A stretch of 64,000 bases of DNA from Paenibacillus sp. BK033 (GCF_004345425.1 NZ_SLVP01000001.1:62001-126000); one strand, 5' to 3'; counted from the stretch's first letter, positions 51,114-61,139 are shown. The notes: a model not told the origin generated them from the letters alone. Numbers and translations are program-made.

Positions 51114-52050
51114 GCGGCGGGAAAAAGCCCGGCGCGGCGAAGACGGCAGCATGGTGCTTGAGGCTGCGCTTGTCATGCCCTTGTTTCTGATGATCCTGCT
51201 GCTGTTCATTGTGATGATCCGCTTATGCGCCGTGCAAATGGCCCTTCAATCGGCGGCATCCCAGACGGTCAGGCAGATGGCGACGCATATTCGTCCAGCC
51301 GATCTTACCTTTCAAAAAGCTTCCTCTTCGATTCCCGATTTGGGCTCGATCGGCCTGCCGCTGCCGGATTGGGGAGGAGCTATAGCAAAGGAGGCCGCCG
51401 GTTGGCTGCCTGCACCGGCAGATGCGCTTGCTTCGGCAGTCCTTGAAGGAAACTGGCAGCCGGCAGCGGATGCGGCGGCGACCGAGCTGGGGAGGAGCGC
51501 TGTTGAGCCGCTGCTCCGGCAATTTGCGGATGAAGCGGTGCTGGAAAAGGAGCGTTTGAGACTATCGCGCTTGTCCCTGCCGGATCTGAAGGAAAAGCAG
51601 CAGCCTTATTTGACGATTGAAGCGCAGTACGAGTTTCCCTTATCCTTGCCGTTCTTGGATAGAAAAATCGTTTTGCGCGAGCAGGCATCCGAACGGGTAT
51701 GGGTCAGCGATGCGGCGCCTGCGAAGGAAGATGCCCCCTCGGCCGACATAACGCCTATTCAGATCGTCTCCATTCAACCGGTTCCGCTGCGGCCCGGAAA
51801 TAAAGCAACCGTTATAGCTCTCACCTCGCCGGGTGCGTCAGCCTCGCTTACGGTTAACTATAAAAGCGGAACAAGCACGGCAAAGCATCTTGGCAGCGCA
51901 ACCGCGGATGCAAACGGTTATGTGCAGTGGACATGGCTGGTATCCGGCAATACGACCCCGGGAACCTGGGAGCTAACCGCGACTTCGGCGTCAGGCGAAA
52001 CGGTGTCCATGCACTTTAATGTCACGAAGAAGGAGGACTTGCCATCATGA
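51079..52050 (+). CDS. TadE-like pseudopilin with a C-terminal beta domain
   Basis: The 323-residue protein has a prepilin site EDG|SMVLE and a helix (AALVMPLFLMILLLFIVMI). Its C-terminal 90 residues (about 235-320) look like an immunoglobulin-like beta domain (SPGASASLTVNYKSGTSTAK, TPGTWELTATSASG), which could be displayed on the surface. ATG 51079 overlaps the previous gene by 35 bp. It is coupled to the prepilin peptidase gene by four bases. Confidence 0.78.
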   Translation: MKPFKRLAGLIRRREKARRGEDGSMVLEAALVMPLFLMILLLFIVMIRLCAVQMALQSAASQTVRQMATHIRPADLTFQKASSSIPDLGSIGLPLPDWGGAIAKEAAGWLPAPADALASAVLEGNWQPAADAAATELGRSAVEPLLRQFADEAVLEKERLRLSRLSLPDLKEKQQPYLTIEAQYEFPLSLPFLDRKIVLREQASERVWVSDAAPAKEDAPSADITPIQIVSIQPVPLRPGNKATVIALTSPGASASLTVNYKSGTSTAKHLGSATADANGYVQWTWLVSGNTTPGTWELTATSASGETVSMHFNVTKKEDLPS

Positions 52051-52562
52051 CGGTACAGCTCTCGGCTGCAGCCCTGCTGCTGCTTGCCGCTTTATATACC
52101 GATTTGAAATCAATGACGATTCCTAATCGGCTTACGGTTCCTTTTCTGGCGGGAGGATGTTTATACGCCTTAGTCGACGGAGGAGGGAGCGGGCTATTGC
52201 TCGCCATCTACGGTGCGGCGGCAGGCTTCACTCCGCTGCTGATTCTTCATCTGGCCAAAGGAATTGGCGCGGGGGATGTGAAGCTGTTTGCCGCGCTGGG
52301 AGCTTGGCTTGGCACATTGGCCGTTCTCCAGCTTATGATGTACGCCATCTTGTATGCAGGATTGGTAGGGCTTGTCCTTCTGGTTTTTCATAGACCCTTT
52401 GCCAGAAGAATGACAGAAGGGATGTTTGCGTTCGCCTCCCTTCATTTCGGTGGACGTGGGGGTGCTTCGTCGTGGCTGGCCTGGGCGAAAAACGGACGGA
52501 CCTTTCCGTTTATGCTGGCGGTGGCGCCCGGAGCTCTGACTTTATGGATGATATCGGGTTAA
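52047..52562 (+). CDS. Prepilin peptidase, A24 family (CpaA-like)
   Basis: The 171-residue membrane enzyme has the two catalytic Asp motifs of the GxGD protease group: YTDLKSMTIPNRL near residue 20 and GIGAGDVKLFAALGAW near 75. It lacks the N-terminal methylase part, as is usual for TadV/CpaA. It would process the Flp pilin and the two pseudopilins in this operon. Five to six helices are predicted. Confidence 0.92.
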   Translation: MTVQLSAAALLLLAALYTDLKSMTIPNRLTVPFLAGGCLYALVDGGGSGLLLAIYGAAAGFTPLLILHLAKGIGAGDVKLFAALGAWLGTLAVLQLMMYAILYAGLVGLVLLVFHRPFARRMTEGMFAFASLHFGGRGGASSWLAWAKNGRTFPFMLAVAPGALTLWMISG

Positions 52563-52580
52563 TCGAAAGGGTGAATTTAT

Positions 52581-54107
52581 ATGAAGCAGCCGTTCAGAAT
52601 AGATTTTTCCATGAACCGCGGACATGAGATGATTATTGACCGGAAGGATGGCATTCTGCGGGAGGAATTGGATGAGCTTGAGCTGCAGATGCTGCAGTCG
52701 GGCAAAATTCCGCGCCTCTTGCCGGTAGAATGGATGGAAATCGACGGGAGCGTCACCTTCCGCTATGCCTTGGCGGGGAGGAAAATGCTGCTGCACCGCC
52801 TGCAGGTCCAGCCGCTCTCGATGGAGCAATTTTATACGTTGCTGCTTGGCATTGTTGAAGCATTCGAAGAATGCAAGCATTATATGCTTCGTCCCGAAGG
52901 CTGTCTGCTGGATGATCAATATTTGTTTGTGGGCGAGCAATTGAATGAGGTTGCCGTTGCTTATTTGCCTATAAAAGAAGGATTGCGCGACAACGCGTCA
53001 GGCGCAGGAGACCTGCTCTCGCTTGTAGTCCGATGGACCGCGTACATACAGGACATTGACGGAGCGGGTCTCCAGCGAATCTTGCAGACGCTAAACGGAA
53101 GCAAATGGCCGTTATCCGAGCTAAGATCCGTTCTTCTTGGATTAATCGGAGAAGCATTTATTCAAGCCGGTCCAAAGCAGGCTCCGCAGCGTATCCCCAT
53201 CCCTTTTCCGGCTGCTGCGTTGGCAAGGGAAGCGGATATTGCCCAGCCAAGGGCAAGCTACGAAGCTAAGCCGCAATCGGCTGGTTTAAAGTCTGCACCG
53301 ACACCTCAAGATATTCCGCTTGTAGAGCTGGAGGAGCAGGATTCCGCTGCGGAGGGGAGCAAGAAATTATGGGTAACGGCAGCCATTGTGGCCCTAGCCG
53401 TTGCTTGCGTATGGAAATATATCTACTTATCCTCGCATTCCCGAAGCAGCTTGTATATCTGCCTGGGCCTGACCTTGATGGGCACAGCGGCTCTTTATAT
53501 GGTTTGGTCCCGCAGGCTTCCTGCCGGACTGCTTGCCAAGGAAGCGGACGGGGAGGGGGAAGAGGAATTTATACCGGAATCCCAGCCGCTTGGCATGTGG
53601 CCGCGATACGAGGATATAGAGCATAGGGAGCTGATTGAGCCTGCTTCCGCCTATGCCCTTGCCGTAAAACCGGCAATGGGGCTGGAAACGGAGCCCAATC
53701 CTCATGGAGGGAATACCGCTGATCTCCGGAGTCAATCGCTCCCGGGAGAAGCAACGGTATTGCTTGCGGATAGGGGCATGGAACCGGGAGGCGCGAAGGC
53801 GCCGGCTTTATACCGGGAATGGGCTGGCGGAGGCTCGTGGATCGAGTGGCGGGATCAGAAATTTACGATAGGCCGATTAGGCGAGCAGGTCAGCTACGAG
53901 GAAGAAGCGCATGGCATTTCCAGGCTCCATCTGGAGCTGGAGCGGGATGGCGGTGCTTGCAATGCGAAGGATTTGGGTTCCAGGAACGGGAGTACACTGA
54001 ACGGAGAGACGATGATACCGTATAAGTCTTACCCGTTTAGCGCAGGGGATGTCATTCAGTTGGCCGGCAGCAACGGCCCCAAATACGAACTAAAGACGAG
54101 AGGCTGA
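52581..54107 (+). CDS. DUF6382 and FHA domain membrane protein
   Basis: The 508-residue protein has an N-terminal DUF6382-like domain (about 1-190), a disordered linker, two membrane helices (about 262-310) and a C-terminal FHA domain (about 425-505; FTIGRLGEQVSYEEE, ISRLHLELE, DLGSRNGSTLNGE). FHA domains bind phosphothreonine, so it may sense kinase signals for pilus assembly (inference). It is the last gene of the tad operon and ends at a terminator whose stem covers the stop codon. Confidence 0.85.
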   Translation: MKQPFRIDFSMNRGHEMIIDRKDGILREELDELELQMLQSGKIPRLLPVEWMEIDGSVTFRYALAGRKMLLHRLQVQPLSMEQFYTLLLGIVEAFEECKHYMLRPEGCLLDDQYLFVGEQLNEVAVAYLPIKEGLRDNASGAGDLLSLVVRWTAYIQDIDGAGLQRILQTLNGSKWPLSELRSVLLGLIGEAFIQAGPKQAPQRIPIPFPAAALAREADIAQPRASYEAKPQSAGLKSAPTPQDIPLVELEEQDSAAEGSKKLWVTAAIVALAVACVWKYIYLSSHSRSSLYICLGLTLMGTAALYMVWSRRLPAGLLAKEADGEGEEEFIPESQPLGMWPRYEDIEHRELIEPASAYALAVKPAMGLETEPNPHGGNTADLRSQSLPGEATVLLADRGMEPGGAKAPALYREWAGGGSWIEWRDQKFTIGRLGEQVSYEEEAHGISRLHLELERDGGACNAKDLGSRNGSTLNGETMIPYKSYPFSAGDVIQLAGSNGPKYELKTRG

Positions 54108-54123
54108 CCTCTCGTCTTTAGTT
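54088..54123. terminator. Bidirectional terminator at the end of the tad operon
   Basis: AACTAAAGACGAGAGG (54088-54103) pairs perfectly with CCTCTCGTCTTTAGTT (54108-54123). The stop codon of the FHA protein is in the loop. The convergent epimerase gene lies just beyond. Confidence 0.8.
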
Positions 54124-54136
54124 ATTCTGCGGTTAT

Positions 54137-55039
54137 TTACGCTTCGCTTAATTGCTTCATTGCGCTATCGATGGTCGGGTAGTTGAATGCAAAGCCGTTT
54201 TCCAAGGCTTTGCGGGGCAAGGCGCGCTGTCCCTCGAGAAGCAGCGAGGACATTTCTCCGAGCACGGCTTTGAGCAGAAATGCGGGGGTCGGCAGCCAGT
54301 GCGGCCTTCCGAACGCTGTCCCTAGCGCGCGGCCGAATTGGTCATTGGTAACCGGCTCCGGAGCCGACGCGTTTACCGGTCCCTGAATTTCGCGGTGATC
54401 CATGCAGAACAAGATCAGCCGGACCAAATCCTCCAGATGAATCCACGACAGCCATTGCGAGCCGCTTCCCAGCCGGCCTCCTGCAAATAAACGGTGAGGC
54501 AGACTCATCAGCGGGAATGCGCCGCCTGTCCGGTTAAGCACGACGCCTACCCGCAGCTTAACCAGCCTTTTTACGGGAATGGAATCGGCAGCTTTCTCCC
54601 AATGCTCCACAACACCGGATAAAAAGTCGGTTGCTTTTAGCGGGCTGTCCTCCGCAAACGTAGCCGTTAATGAGTTGCCATACGCAGAAATGCCGGAGGC
54701 GTTAATAACGGCCTCCGGCTTTATGTTCAGTTCGGTCACAAGCTTGGCAATACGCGCTGCGGCATCGATGCGGGAATGAAGAACACGCTGCTTGGAGGCT
54801 TCGTTCCAACGCTGGTTAATGCTTTCGCCGGCCAGATTCACGATAATGTCCGTGCCCTCCAGCAGAGGAGGCGATGCGGCAAGCTCATCCCATGTCATAT
54901 GATGGAGCTTCGCATGCTGAGGTGAAGCAGAAGGCTTTCCTTTCCTGGAAACGACCGTAACCTCATCGCCCCGCTCAAGCAGTGCCTTCACCAGCGCCCG
55001 GCCAACAAAACCGGTTCCTCCCGTTACCGCAACGCGCAT
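54137..55039 (-). CDS. TIGR01777-family NAD(P)-binding epimerase-like protein
   Basis: The 300-residue protein is an extended SDR with MRVAVTGGTGFVGRALVKAL (nucleotide-binding GxxGxxG), IIVNLAGESINQRWNEASK, and NASGISAYGNS with the catalytic-type Ser/Tyr pair. The C-terminal DUF1731-like block (PAFLLKAVLGEMSSLLLEGQ) completes the TIGR01777 layout. The reaction is unknown for this family. It follows the lipoprotein gene by 17 bp on the same strand and may be co-transcribed with it. Confidence 0.9.
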   Translation of the reverse strand: MRVAVTGGTGFVGRALVKALLERGDEVTVVSRKGKPSASPQHAKLHHMTWDELAASPPLLEGTDIIVNLAGESINQRWNEASKQRVLHSRIDAAARIAKLVTELNIKPEAVINASGISAYGNSLTATFAEDSPLKATDFLSGVVEHWEKAADSIPVKRLVKLRVGVVLNRTGGAFPLMSLPHRLFAGGRLGSGSQWLSWIHLEDLVRLILFCMDHREIQGPVNASAPEPVTNDQFGRALGTAFGRPHWLPTPAFLLKAVLGEMSSLLLEGQRALPRKALENGFAFNYPTIDSAMKQLSEA

Positions 55040-55056
55040 TGTTCATCCGTCCTTCA

Positions 55057-55563
55057 TTAGGATTTGACTTCAAGCTTTTTCAATAAATATTGGGTGACAT
55101 CTCCGCTGACCTTTTCGGTATATTCGAATTGTACCTTTGTGTCCGGCGGAATGCTGTTGATCTTGTCCGTTAATTCGTCGGTAAATTGCAGCACCATCGG
55201 TCCATCGGGCAAATCGATTTCAACCGAGGTAGTATCGGCTTGTCCGACAAAGGTGCCTTCGTTTGTCTTAACGGCGCTGTCATCAGGCACTGTGCTTGCA
55301 TCCGTATCCGGCGACGCGGTTCCCGGATCCATCACTCCGTTGTTTTGTCCTTCGGACTGGCTATTTCCCGTATTATCGTCAGTTGTATTATTGCTTGTGT
55401 TCTCCGGCGAGGCGTTGGCCGGTTGTTCAACCGACGAGCCTTGTTCATTGCCGTTCGAATTGGCTTTGTCCGAGCCGCAGGCCGTTGCGGTCATCATTAC
55501 CGCGAGCAATACGGCGCTTGCCGCGATTAAGCTGCTTTTCTTTTTCGTTTTCATAGTTGTCAT
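55057..55563 (-). CDS. Hypothetical lipoprotein
   Basis: The 168-residue protein has a lipoprotein signal peptide (KTKKKSSLIAASAVLLAVMM then TATAC, with the Cys near residue 26). A long Ser/Asn/Thr/Asp-rich linker follows (about 30-95), then a small C-terminal domain of about 65 residues (VEIDLPDGPMVLQFTDE). It would be anchored on the outer face of the membrane. ATG 55563 has AGGAGGTG 5 bp upstream; the longer frame to 55599 would start above that site. I do not recognise the C-terminal domain. Confidence 0.8.
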   Translation of the reverse strand: MTTMKTKKKSSLIAASAVLLAVMMTATACGSDKANSNGNEQGSSVEQPANASPENTSNNTTDDNTGNSQSEGQNNGVMDPGTASPDTDASTVPDDSAVKTNEGTFVGQADTTSVEIDLPDGPMVLQFTDELTDKINSIPPDTKVQFEYTEKVSGDVTQYLLKKLEVKS

Positions 55564-55735
55564 AGAAGCACCTCCTGAAAGCATTGGCTGAATCAACATA
55601 CAAACAGCCGTGAACGAGCTGTTTATATGTTTTATAACGAAATAATCCGTTTAAGGTTCCAATAGATTTGTAAACACTATTCATAAGGATTAAACAATAG
55701 GCTGCCCCTAGTCGAAGCAGCCCGTCGCTCTTTGT

Positions 55736-56173
55736 TTATTTATTGAGCAAATGCCGGTAGGGATCGTAGTCGATTCCCTTGCGTTCCAGGAAAGAAACAA
55801 GGCTTCGATAGTCACGCTTAGGCGTTGCGCGTATGTATCCTTCGATGCAGTGGTCCCGCGTTACTTCCGAAGCTCCGTTATCAATGGCGACCTGACCGAT
55901 TTTAGCGGCAATCGAGTGCTTGGCGATGTCCCGGAACGCGGACGGAACGGGAGACACCAGCTCGTCCAGAAAACTTTTCGATTCGTCGGTCCACATGCTG
56001 CGGCTTCGTTCGACCCAGTAGTTTTGCCAGTCCAGCTTAGACTTGCCGTCGCGCTGAGGCAGCACCTTCAAAAACTTGCGGAACATGAAGAAACCGCCGA
56101 TGGCCATAGCGCCGACCATTACGACCGCCCAGAAGATAATGAAAAACATAAACCAATCGGGAGCTGATTTCAT
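55736..56173 (-). CDS. DUF2621 family protein
   Basis: The 145-residue protein has one N-terminal membrane helix (FMFFIIFWAVVMVGAMAIGG) and a soluble domain with KLDWQNYWVERSRSMWTDES and DHCIEGYIRATPKRDY. This fits DUF2621, found in Bacillus YneK relatives, with no known function. GAGGTGAAGG precedes the ATG. A weak hairpin (55692-55713) downstream may be a terminator. Confidence 0.82.
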   Translation of the reverse strand: MKSAPDWFMFFIIFWAVVMVGAMAIGGFFMFRKFLKVLPQRDGKSKLDWQNYWVERSRSMWTDESKSFLDELVSPVPSAFRDIAKHSIAAKIGQVAIDNGASEVTRDHCIEGYIRATPKRDYRSLVSFLERKGIDYDPYRHLLNK

Positions 56174-56273
56174 ACTGTACCTTCACCTCAGGAAGAATTA
56201 TACCGTATTCCTAGATTTATTTCGACATTCCTTGTAAAATAAGGGTTGATCAACCGAAAGGGGCGTTTTAAAG

Positions 56274-57404
56274 ATGTTGAAAATCGGTTCCCATGTATCA
56301 TTTTCGGACAAGGGGCTGCTTACCGCGGCCAAAGAAGCCGTATCCTACGGTTCCAGCTCGTTTATGATTTATACCGGCGCACCGCAGAATACACGGAGAA
56401 AGCCAATCGAAACTTTATATATTGAAGAAGGCAAACAAATGATGGAGCAGGCCGGCATCAACGAGATTGTCGTGCACGCGCCCTACATCATTAACCTGGG
56501 TTCCTACAAGGACGACACCTTTGAGCTTGCCGTCCGCTTCCTTCAGGAGGAAATCCGCCGCACCGATTATATCGGAGTGCGCAATATCGTTCTGCATCCC
56601 GGCGCCTATACGGACAAGGATGCCGAGTTCGGCATCGCGCGTATTGCGGAAGGCCTGAACGAAGTGCTCGAAGGCACGAAGGAAACAAACGTTAACATTG
56701 CCCTCGAGACGATGGCCGGCAAAGGAACGGAGATCGGCCGAAGCTTCGAGGAGCTTGCGCAAATAATCGATAAGGTACAGCATAACGACCGTTTGACGGT
56801 ATGCATGGATACCTGCCACATGCACGATGCGGGCTACGATCTTATCAACGATCTGGACGGCGTGCTGCAGAAGTTCGATCAGACCGTCGGTCTTGACCGC
56901 GTTGCGGTCGTCCATGTCAACGACAGTAAAAACCCGGTAGGCGCGGGCAAAGACCGCCATGCTCCCGTTGGTGCAGGCTGGCTTGGACATGAGGCCATTC
57001 ATCGAATCGTTCATCATGAAGCGCTGGCTGGCCGTCCGTTTATTTTGGAAACGCCATGGATCGGGAAGGATGACAAGAAGCAGTTCCCGATGTACGAAGC
57101 GGAAATCGCGCTGCTCCGCGGCGATGCGATGGATCGCTTTGGCGAGTCGTTCTTCGACCATGTCGAACGTCTGCATCACTTCTACGGCAAGCAGGAAATC
57201 GACCCTCGCCAGTTCGTATTATCCACCTGGGACGTTCTGAAGAACGATGCCAAGGCGAAAAAAGCGGATCCTCGCGAGCCAATGGAGCGCCTGTTCGATC
57301 TCCTGGCCGAAAGCGACGCGCTTCCGGGCGATCTAACCGAAGAGCAAATCAACCAGCGGATTACGGCATGGTTTGCCGGCAAGCAACTGCTTAAAACGGT
57401 ATAA
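56274..57404 (+). CDS. nfo: Deoxyribonuclease IV (AP endonuclease), C-terminally extended
   Basis: Endonuclease IV cuts the DNA backbone at abasic sites. The TIM-barrel metal-ligand motifs are all visible: [57 protein letters not shown] and ILETPW. The canonical domain ends near residue 285. A further helical extension of about 90 residues ([20 protein letters not shown]) makes the protein 376 long instead of about 300. AAAGGGG precedes the ATG. purU follows 47 bp later. Confidence 0.92.
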   Translation: MLKIGSHVSFSDKGLLTAAKEAVSYGSSSFMIYTGAPQNTRRKPIETLYIEEGKQMMEQAGINEIVVHAPYIINLGSYKDDTFELAVRFLQEEIRRTDYIGVRNIVLHPGAYTDKDAEFGIARIAEGLNEVLEGTKETNVNIALETMAGKGTEIGRSFEELAQIIDKVQHNDRLTVCMDTCHMHDAGYDLINDLDGVLQKFDQTVGLDRVAVVHVNDSKNPVGAGKDRHAPVGAGWLGHEAIHRIVHHEALAGRPFILETPWIGKDDKKQFPMYEAEIALLRGDAMDRFGESFFDHVERLHHFYGKQEIDPRQFVLSTWDVLKNDAKAKKADPREPMERLFDLLAESDALPGDLTEEQINQRITAWFAGKQLLKTV

Positions 57405-57451
57405 TCATGCTTTAAGATAACCATTGTAAAAGGAAGGAAGTTTTAACGTTT

Positions 57452-58330
57452 ATGTCTTCATCTACTACTGAGTCGCGCAGCGGACGCGCGCGCATGCTGA
57501 TCTCGTGCCCGGACAGACCGGGGATCGTGGCGGCGGTATCGCATTTCTTGTACGAGCATGGTGCGAACATCGTACAATCGGACCAATACACGATGGATCC
57601 GGAAGGCGGCATGTTTTTTATCCGCTTTGAATTTGATTTGAACGATATGGACAAGGAGCTTCCGGTTCTCGTTGAAGATTTCGCCCGCGTGGCGGACCGC
57701 TTCGATATGAAATGGCATACGTTCCGCGCGAGCCGCAAGAAGCGTCTTGCGATCTTTGTCTCCAAGGAAGACCATTGCCTGATGGAGCTTCTGTGGCAGT
57801 GGAAAGCAGGCGACCTTGACGCGGATATTGCGATGGTCGTGAGCAACCACCCGGACATGAAGGATATGGTCGAATCGTTCGGCATTCCGTACCACCATAT
57901 TCCGGTAACGGCGGAAACCAAAGCCGAAGCGGAGCGCAAACAGATGGAGATCGTTGCGGACAAGGCCGATCTCATCGTTCTTGCCCGTTACATGCAGATC
58001 ATCTCGCCGAAATTCATCGAGCAGTTCCCGAACCGCATTATCAATATCCACCATTCCTTCCTTCCTGCGTTCGTTGGCGGCAAGCCTTATGCGCAAGCTT
58101 ATAATCGCGGTGTTAAAATCATCGGCGCAACGGCACATTATGTAACGGAGGAACTCGACGGCGGTCCGATTATCGAACAAGACGTTCAGCGCGTCAGCCA
58201 TCGCGACAATGTAGAGGAATTGAAACGAATCGGCCGTACAATCGAGCGCGTCGTTCTCGCGCGTGCCGTGAAATGGCATACCGAAGACCGCATTATTGTA
58301 CATCAGAACAAAACGGTCGTTTTCAATTAA
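57452..58330 (+). CDS. purU: Formyltetrahydrofolate deformylase
   Basis: PurU hydrolyses 10-formyl-THF to formate and THF, balancing one-carbon units. The 292-residue protein has an N-terminal ACT domain (LISCPDRPGIVAAVSHFLYE) and a formyltransferase-like domain with the catalytic block NIHHSFLPAFVGGKPYAQAY and the Asp in ELDGGPIIEQDV. Lengths and motifs are normal. GGAAGGAAG lies upstream. It is followed by a 156-bp leader before tkt. Confidence 0.95.
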   Translation: MSSSTTESRSGRARMLISCPDRPGIVAAVSHFLYEHGANIVQSDQYTMDPEGGMFFIRFEFDLNDMDKELPVLVEDFARVADRFDMKWHTFRASRKKRLAIFVSKEDHCLMELLWQWKAGDLDADIAMVVSNHPDMKDMVESFGIPYHHIPVTAETKAEAERKQMEIVADKADLIVLARYMQIISPKFIEQFPNRIINIHHSFLPAFVGGKPYAQAYNRGVKIIGATAHYVTEELDGGPIIEQDVQRVSHRDNVEELKRIGRTIERVVLARAVKWHTEDRIIVHQNKTVVFN

Positions 58331-58366
58331 TCCAATAAATGCTCTAGTCTTTCTCCATTTTAAGGA

Positions 58367-58395
58367 TGGCAAACGGGTTTTCGGAATGGTACAAT
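58367..58395 (+). promoter_or_regulatory. Probable extended -10 promoter of tkt
   Basis: TACAAT (58390-58395) is preceded by TG (extended -10), with a weak -35 (TGGCAA, 58367-58372) at 17 bp. The leader of about 85 bases before the tkt start has no recognised regulatory motif. Confidence 0.45.
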
Positions 58396-58486
58396 ATTCA
58401 AAGCCTTTGCGCTACAACTCGCGCTATATCCAGAAATATAGAGAGAGACAGAGCAATTTCAAACAGGAATTAGGAGGAAGTAAGAA

Positions 58487-60505
58487 ATGACAGTTACACA
58501 AAAATCGATTGAACAGCTGTCGATCGACACCATCCGTACGCTGGCAATCGACTCCATCGAGAAAGCAAAATCCGGACATCCAGGCATGCCTATGGGCGCA
58601 GCTCCAATGGGCTACCAGCTGTTCGCGAAAAACATGACGCATAATCCGTCGAACCCGACTTGGATTAACCGCGACCGTTTCGTTCTGTCCGCAGGACACG
58701 GTTCGATGTTGCTCTATAGCCTGCTTCACCTGAGCGGTTACGATCTTCCTCTCGAAGAGCTTCAAAACTTCCGTCAATGGGGCTCCCTTACTCCGGGTCA
58801 CCCTGAATTCGGCCATACGGCCGGCGTTGACGCAACAACCGGTCCGCTTGGACAAGGCGTTGCGATGGCTGTAGGCATGGCCATGGCAGAAGCTCATCTG
58901 GCGGCTACTTACAACAAAGAAGGCTTTGATGTTGTTAACCACTTCACATACTCCATTTGCGGCGACGGCGACCTGATGGAAGGCATCTCCCATGAAGCGG
59001 CTTCCTTCGCAGGCCACCTGAAGCTTGGCAAATTGGTTGTTCTGTATGATTCGAACGATATCTCCCTTGACGGCGCACTTGACCTGTCGTATTCCGAAAG
59101 CGTTCAAAAACGTTTCGAAGGCTACGGCTGGCAAGTTCTTCGCGTGGAGGACGGCAACGACCTGAACGCATTGTCCAAGGCAATCGCCGAAGCGCAAGCG
59201 GAAACTGGCAAACCGACCTTGATCGAAGTTAAAACCGTTATCGGCTACGGCAGCCCGAACAAAGGCGGCAAAGGCGGACACGCAGGTCCTCACGGTTCCC
59301 CGCTGGGCGCTGACGAGACTAAACTGACGAAGCAATTCTACGGCTGGAACGAAGACGATCAGTTCCATGTACCTGACGAAGTTCGCGCTCACTTTGCTGA
59401 AGTGAAGCAGAACGGCGAGAAAGCAAACGCTGCTTGGAACGAGCAGTTCGAAGCTTACAAAAAAGCATATCCAGAGCTAGCGGCTCAATTCGAGCTGGCT
59501 ACTTCCGGTCAATTGCCTGAAGGCTGGGATAAAGACCTGCCTAAATACACAACGGAAGACAAGCCGCTGTCGACTCGCGTAGCATCGGGTAACGCTCTGA
59601 ACGGTCTCGTTCACAACGTACCTGCTCTGGCTGGCGGTTCCGCTGACCTTGAGAGCTCGACAATGACTCACCTGAAAGGTTTGGCACAATTCAAACCAGG
59701 CAGCTACGACGGCCGCAACATCTATTACGGCGTTCGCGAGTTCGGCATGGCTGCAGCAATGAACGGCATGAGCCTTCATGGCGGCATGAAAGTATTCGGC
59801 GGTACGTTCTTCGTATTTACCGACTACCTGCGTCCGGCTATCCGTCTGGCTGCCCTGATGAAACAACCTGTAACTTACGTTCTGACGCATGACTCGATCG
59901 CCGTTGGCGAAGACGGTCCTACGCATGAACCGATCGAGCAGCTGGCTTCGATCCGCATCATTCCTGACCTGACGGTTATCCGTCCTGCTGACGCGAACGA
60001 AACTTCCGCGGCTTGGGCTTATGCGGTTGAGAACCAAAGCGGCCCGGTAGCGCTTGTTCTGACTCGCCAAAACCTGCCTGTACTGGAAGGTACGGTTGAA
60101 GGCGTTCGCGAGAACCTGAAGCGTGGCGCGTATGTGGTATCCGATGCGGCAAACGGTGCTCCGCAAGCTCAAATTATCGCTACAGGCTCCGAGGTTCAAC
60201 TGGCGGTTGCGGCTCAAAAAGCGCTTGCTGAAGAGGGCATCCAAGTCCGCGTAATCAGCATGCCAAGCTGGGATCTGTTCGACAAGCAAGATCAAGCATA
60301 CAAAGATTCCGTTATCCTGCCTGAAGTCAAAGCTCGCGTAGCCGTCGAAATGGCTCATCCGTTCGGCTGGGATCGTTTCGTTGGCGACAAAGGCGTGGTT
60401 ATCGGCATCGACCGCTTTGGCGCATCCGCACCTGGCGACCGCGTGATCAAAGAATACGGCTTCACGGTTGAGAACGTAGTAAGCAAAGTGAAATCGGTTC
60501 TGTAA
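58487..60505 (+). CDS. tkt: Transketolase
   Basis: Transketolase moves two-carbon units between sugar phosphates in the pentose phosphate pathway, using thiamine diphosphate. The 672-residue protein is of normal length. Visible marks are the substrate loop [15 protein letters not shown], the TPP/metal site [19 protein letters not shown] with DSNDISLDG, and the pyrimidine-binding domain with [30 protein letters not shown] precedes the ATG. ppnP follows 37 bp later, so the two may share a transcript. Codon use looks optimised (many AAC, GGC and CGT codons), consistent with high expression. Confidence 0.98.
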   Translation: MTVTQKSIEQLSIDTIRTLAIDSIEKAKSGHPGMPMGAAPMGYQLFAKNMTHNPSNPTWINRDRFVLSAGHGSMLLYSLLHLSGYDLPLEELQNFRQWGSLTPGHPEFGHTAGVDATTGPLGQGVAMAVGMAMAEAHLAATYNKEGFDVVNHFTYSICGDGDLMEGISHEAASFAGHLKLGKLVVLYDSNDISLDGALDLSYSESVQKRFEGYGWQVLRVEDGNDLNALSKAIAEAQAETGKPTLIEVKTVIGYGSPNKGGKGGHAGPHGSPLGADETKLTKQFYGWNEDDQFHVPDEVRAHFAEVKQNGEKANAAWNEQFEAYKKAYPELAAQFELATSGQLPEGWDKDLPKYTTEDKPLSTRVASGNALNGLVHNVPALAGGSADLESSTMTHLKGLAQFKPGSYDGRNIYYGVREFGMAAAMNGMSLHGGMKVFGGTFFVFTDYLRPAIRLAALMKQPVTYVLTHDSIAVGEDGPTHEPIEQLASIRIIPDLTVIRPADANETSAAWAYAVENQSGPVALVLTRQNLPVLEGTVEGVRENLKRGAYVVSDAANGAPQAQIIATGSEVQLAVAAQKALAEEGIQVRVISMPSWDLFDKQDQAYKDSVILPEVKARVAVEMAHPFGWDRFVGDKGVVIGIDRFGASAPGDRVIKEYGFTVENVVSKVKSVL

Positions 60506-60542
60506 TTTAATAAGCTATTGGCGTAGAGGAGCTAACCATACC

Positions 60543-60860
60543 ATGTCGCAATTTGAAAACGTAACGGTTGTCAAAGAAGCAAATGTTTACTTTGACGGTA
60601 AAGTAACCAGCCGCGCTGTCCTGTTCGCGGACGGCACGAAAAAAACGCTTGGCATTATGCTTCCTGGCGACTACGAGTTCGGCACGGACTGCATTGAGAT
60701 TATGGAAATTCTGGCTGGAGACCTGAAAGTGCTGCTCCCTGGCGAAACAGAGTGGGTACACATCCAAGGCAAAGGTGAATTCACCGTTCCGGCCAACACG
60801 AAGTTCAAGCTTCAAGTAGCGGCTGTATCCGATTACTGCTGCTCTTACATCTACGAATAG
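60543..60860 (+). CDS. ppnP: Pyrimidine/purine nucleoside phosphorylase (DUF1255)
   Basis: The 105-residue cupin-like protein matches PpnP, which phosphorolyses several nucleosides to base and ribose-1-phosphate. Motifs include KANVYFDG-like [27 protein letters not shown] and [15 protein letters not shown]. The product could feed the pentose phosphate pathway beside transketolase (inference). GAGGAGC precedes the ATG and a strong terminator follows. Confidence 0.93.
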   Translation: MSQFENVTVVKEANVYFDGKVTSRAVLFADGTKKTLGIMLPGDYEFGTDCIEIMEILAGDLKVLLPGETEWVHIQGKGEFTVPANTKFKLQVAAVSDYCCSYIYE

Positions 60861-60870
60861 CATCAAATGA

Positions 60871-60916
60871 AAAAGGGCCGTCCCATCGTCTTGACGATGG
60901 GACGGCCCCTTTTATT
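60871..60916 (+). terminator. Intrinsic terminator after ppnP
   Basis: AAAAGGGCCGTCCCATCGTC (60871-60890) pairs with a near-perfect complement ending in CCCCTTTT, then T-rich sequence. Confidence 0.9.
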
Positions 60917-60937
60917 CGGTTAAACAGCAAAGTACGC

Positions 60938-61048
60938 ATTCGAATGTTCTTCCGATCGCCATTGCTCGGGGATTCCATGAATGAATATAGAGTGGCTGGA
61001 ATCCCCGAGCAAAAGCGAACACTAACGTTTCTCCAGAATCATTCGAAT
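60938..61048. repeat. Long imperfect palindromic element
   Basis: ATTCGAATG (60938-60946) and CATTCGAAT (61040-61048) form the outer arms. A perfect 16-bp inverted repeat lies inside (60962-60977 with 60997-61012). The element has no coding potential and fills most of the gap between ppnP and the oxidoreductase gene. Confidence 0.55.
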
Positions 61049-61094
61049 TGCTACCTTTGCAATTAACCTATTCATTTCAAAGGCAAGAAGAGAT

Positions 61095-61127
61095 TAAAAA
61101 AGTGGCCATGCAAGGAACTGCATGGCC
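61095..61127 (-). terminator. Intrinsic terminator of the oxidoreductase gene
   Basis: GGCCATGCA (61104-61112) pairs with TGCATGGCC (61119-61127). On the minus strand it is followed by six T residues, 12 bp past the stop codon. Confidence 0.85.
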
Positions 61128-61139
61128 GCAACTATTTTG

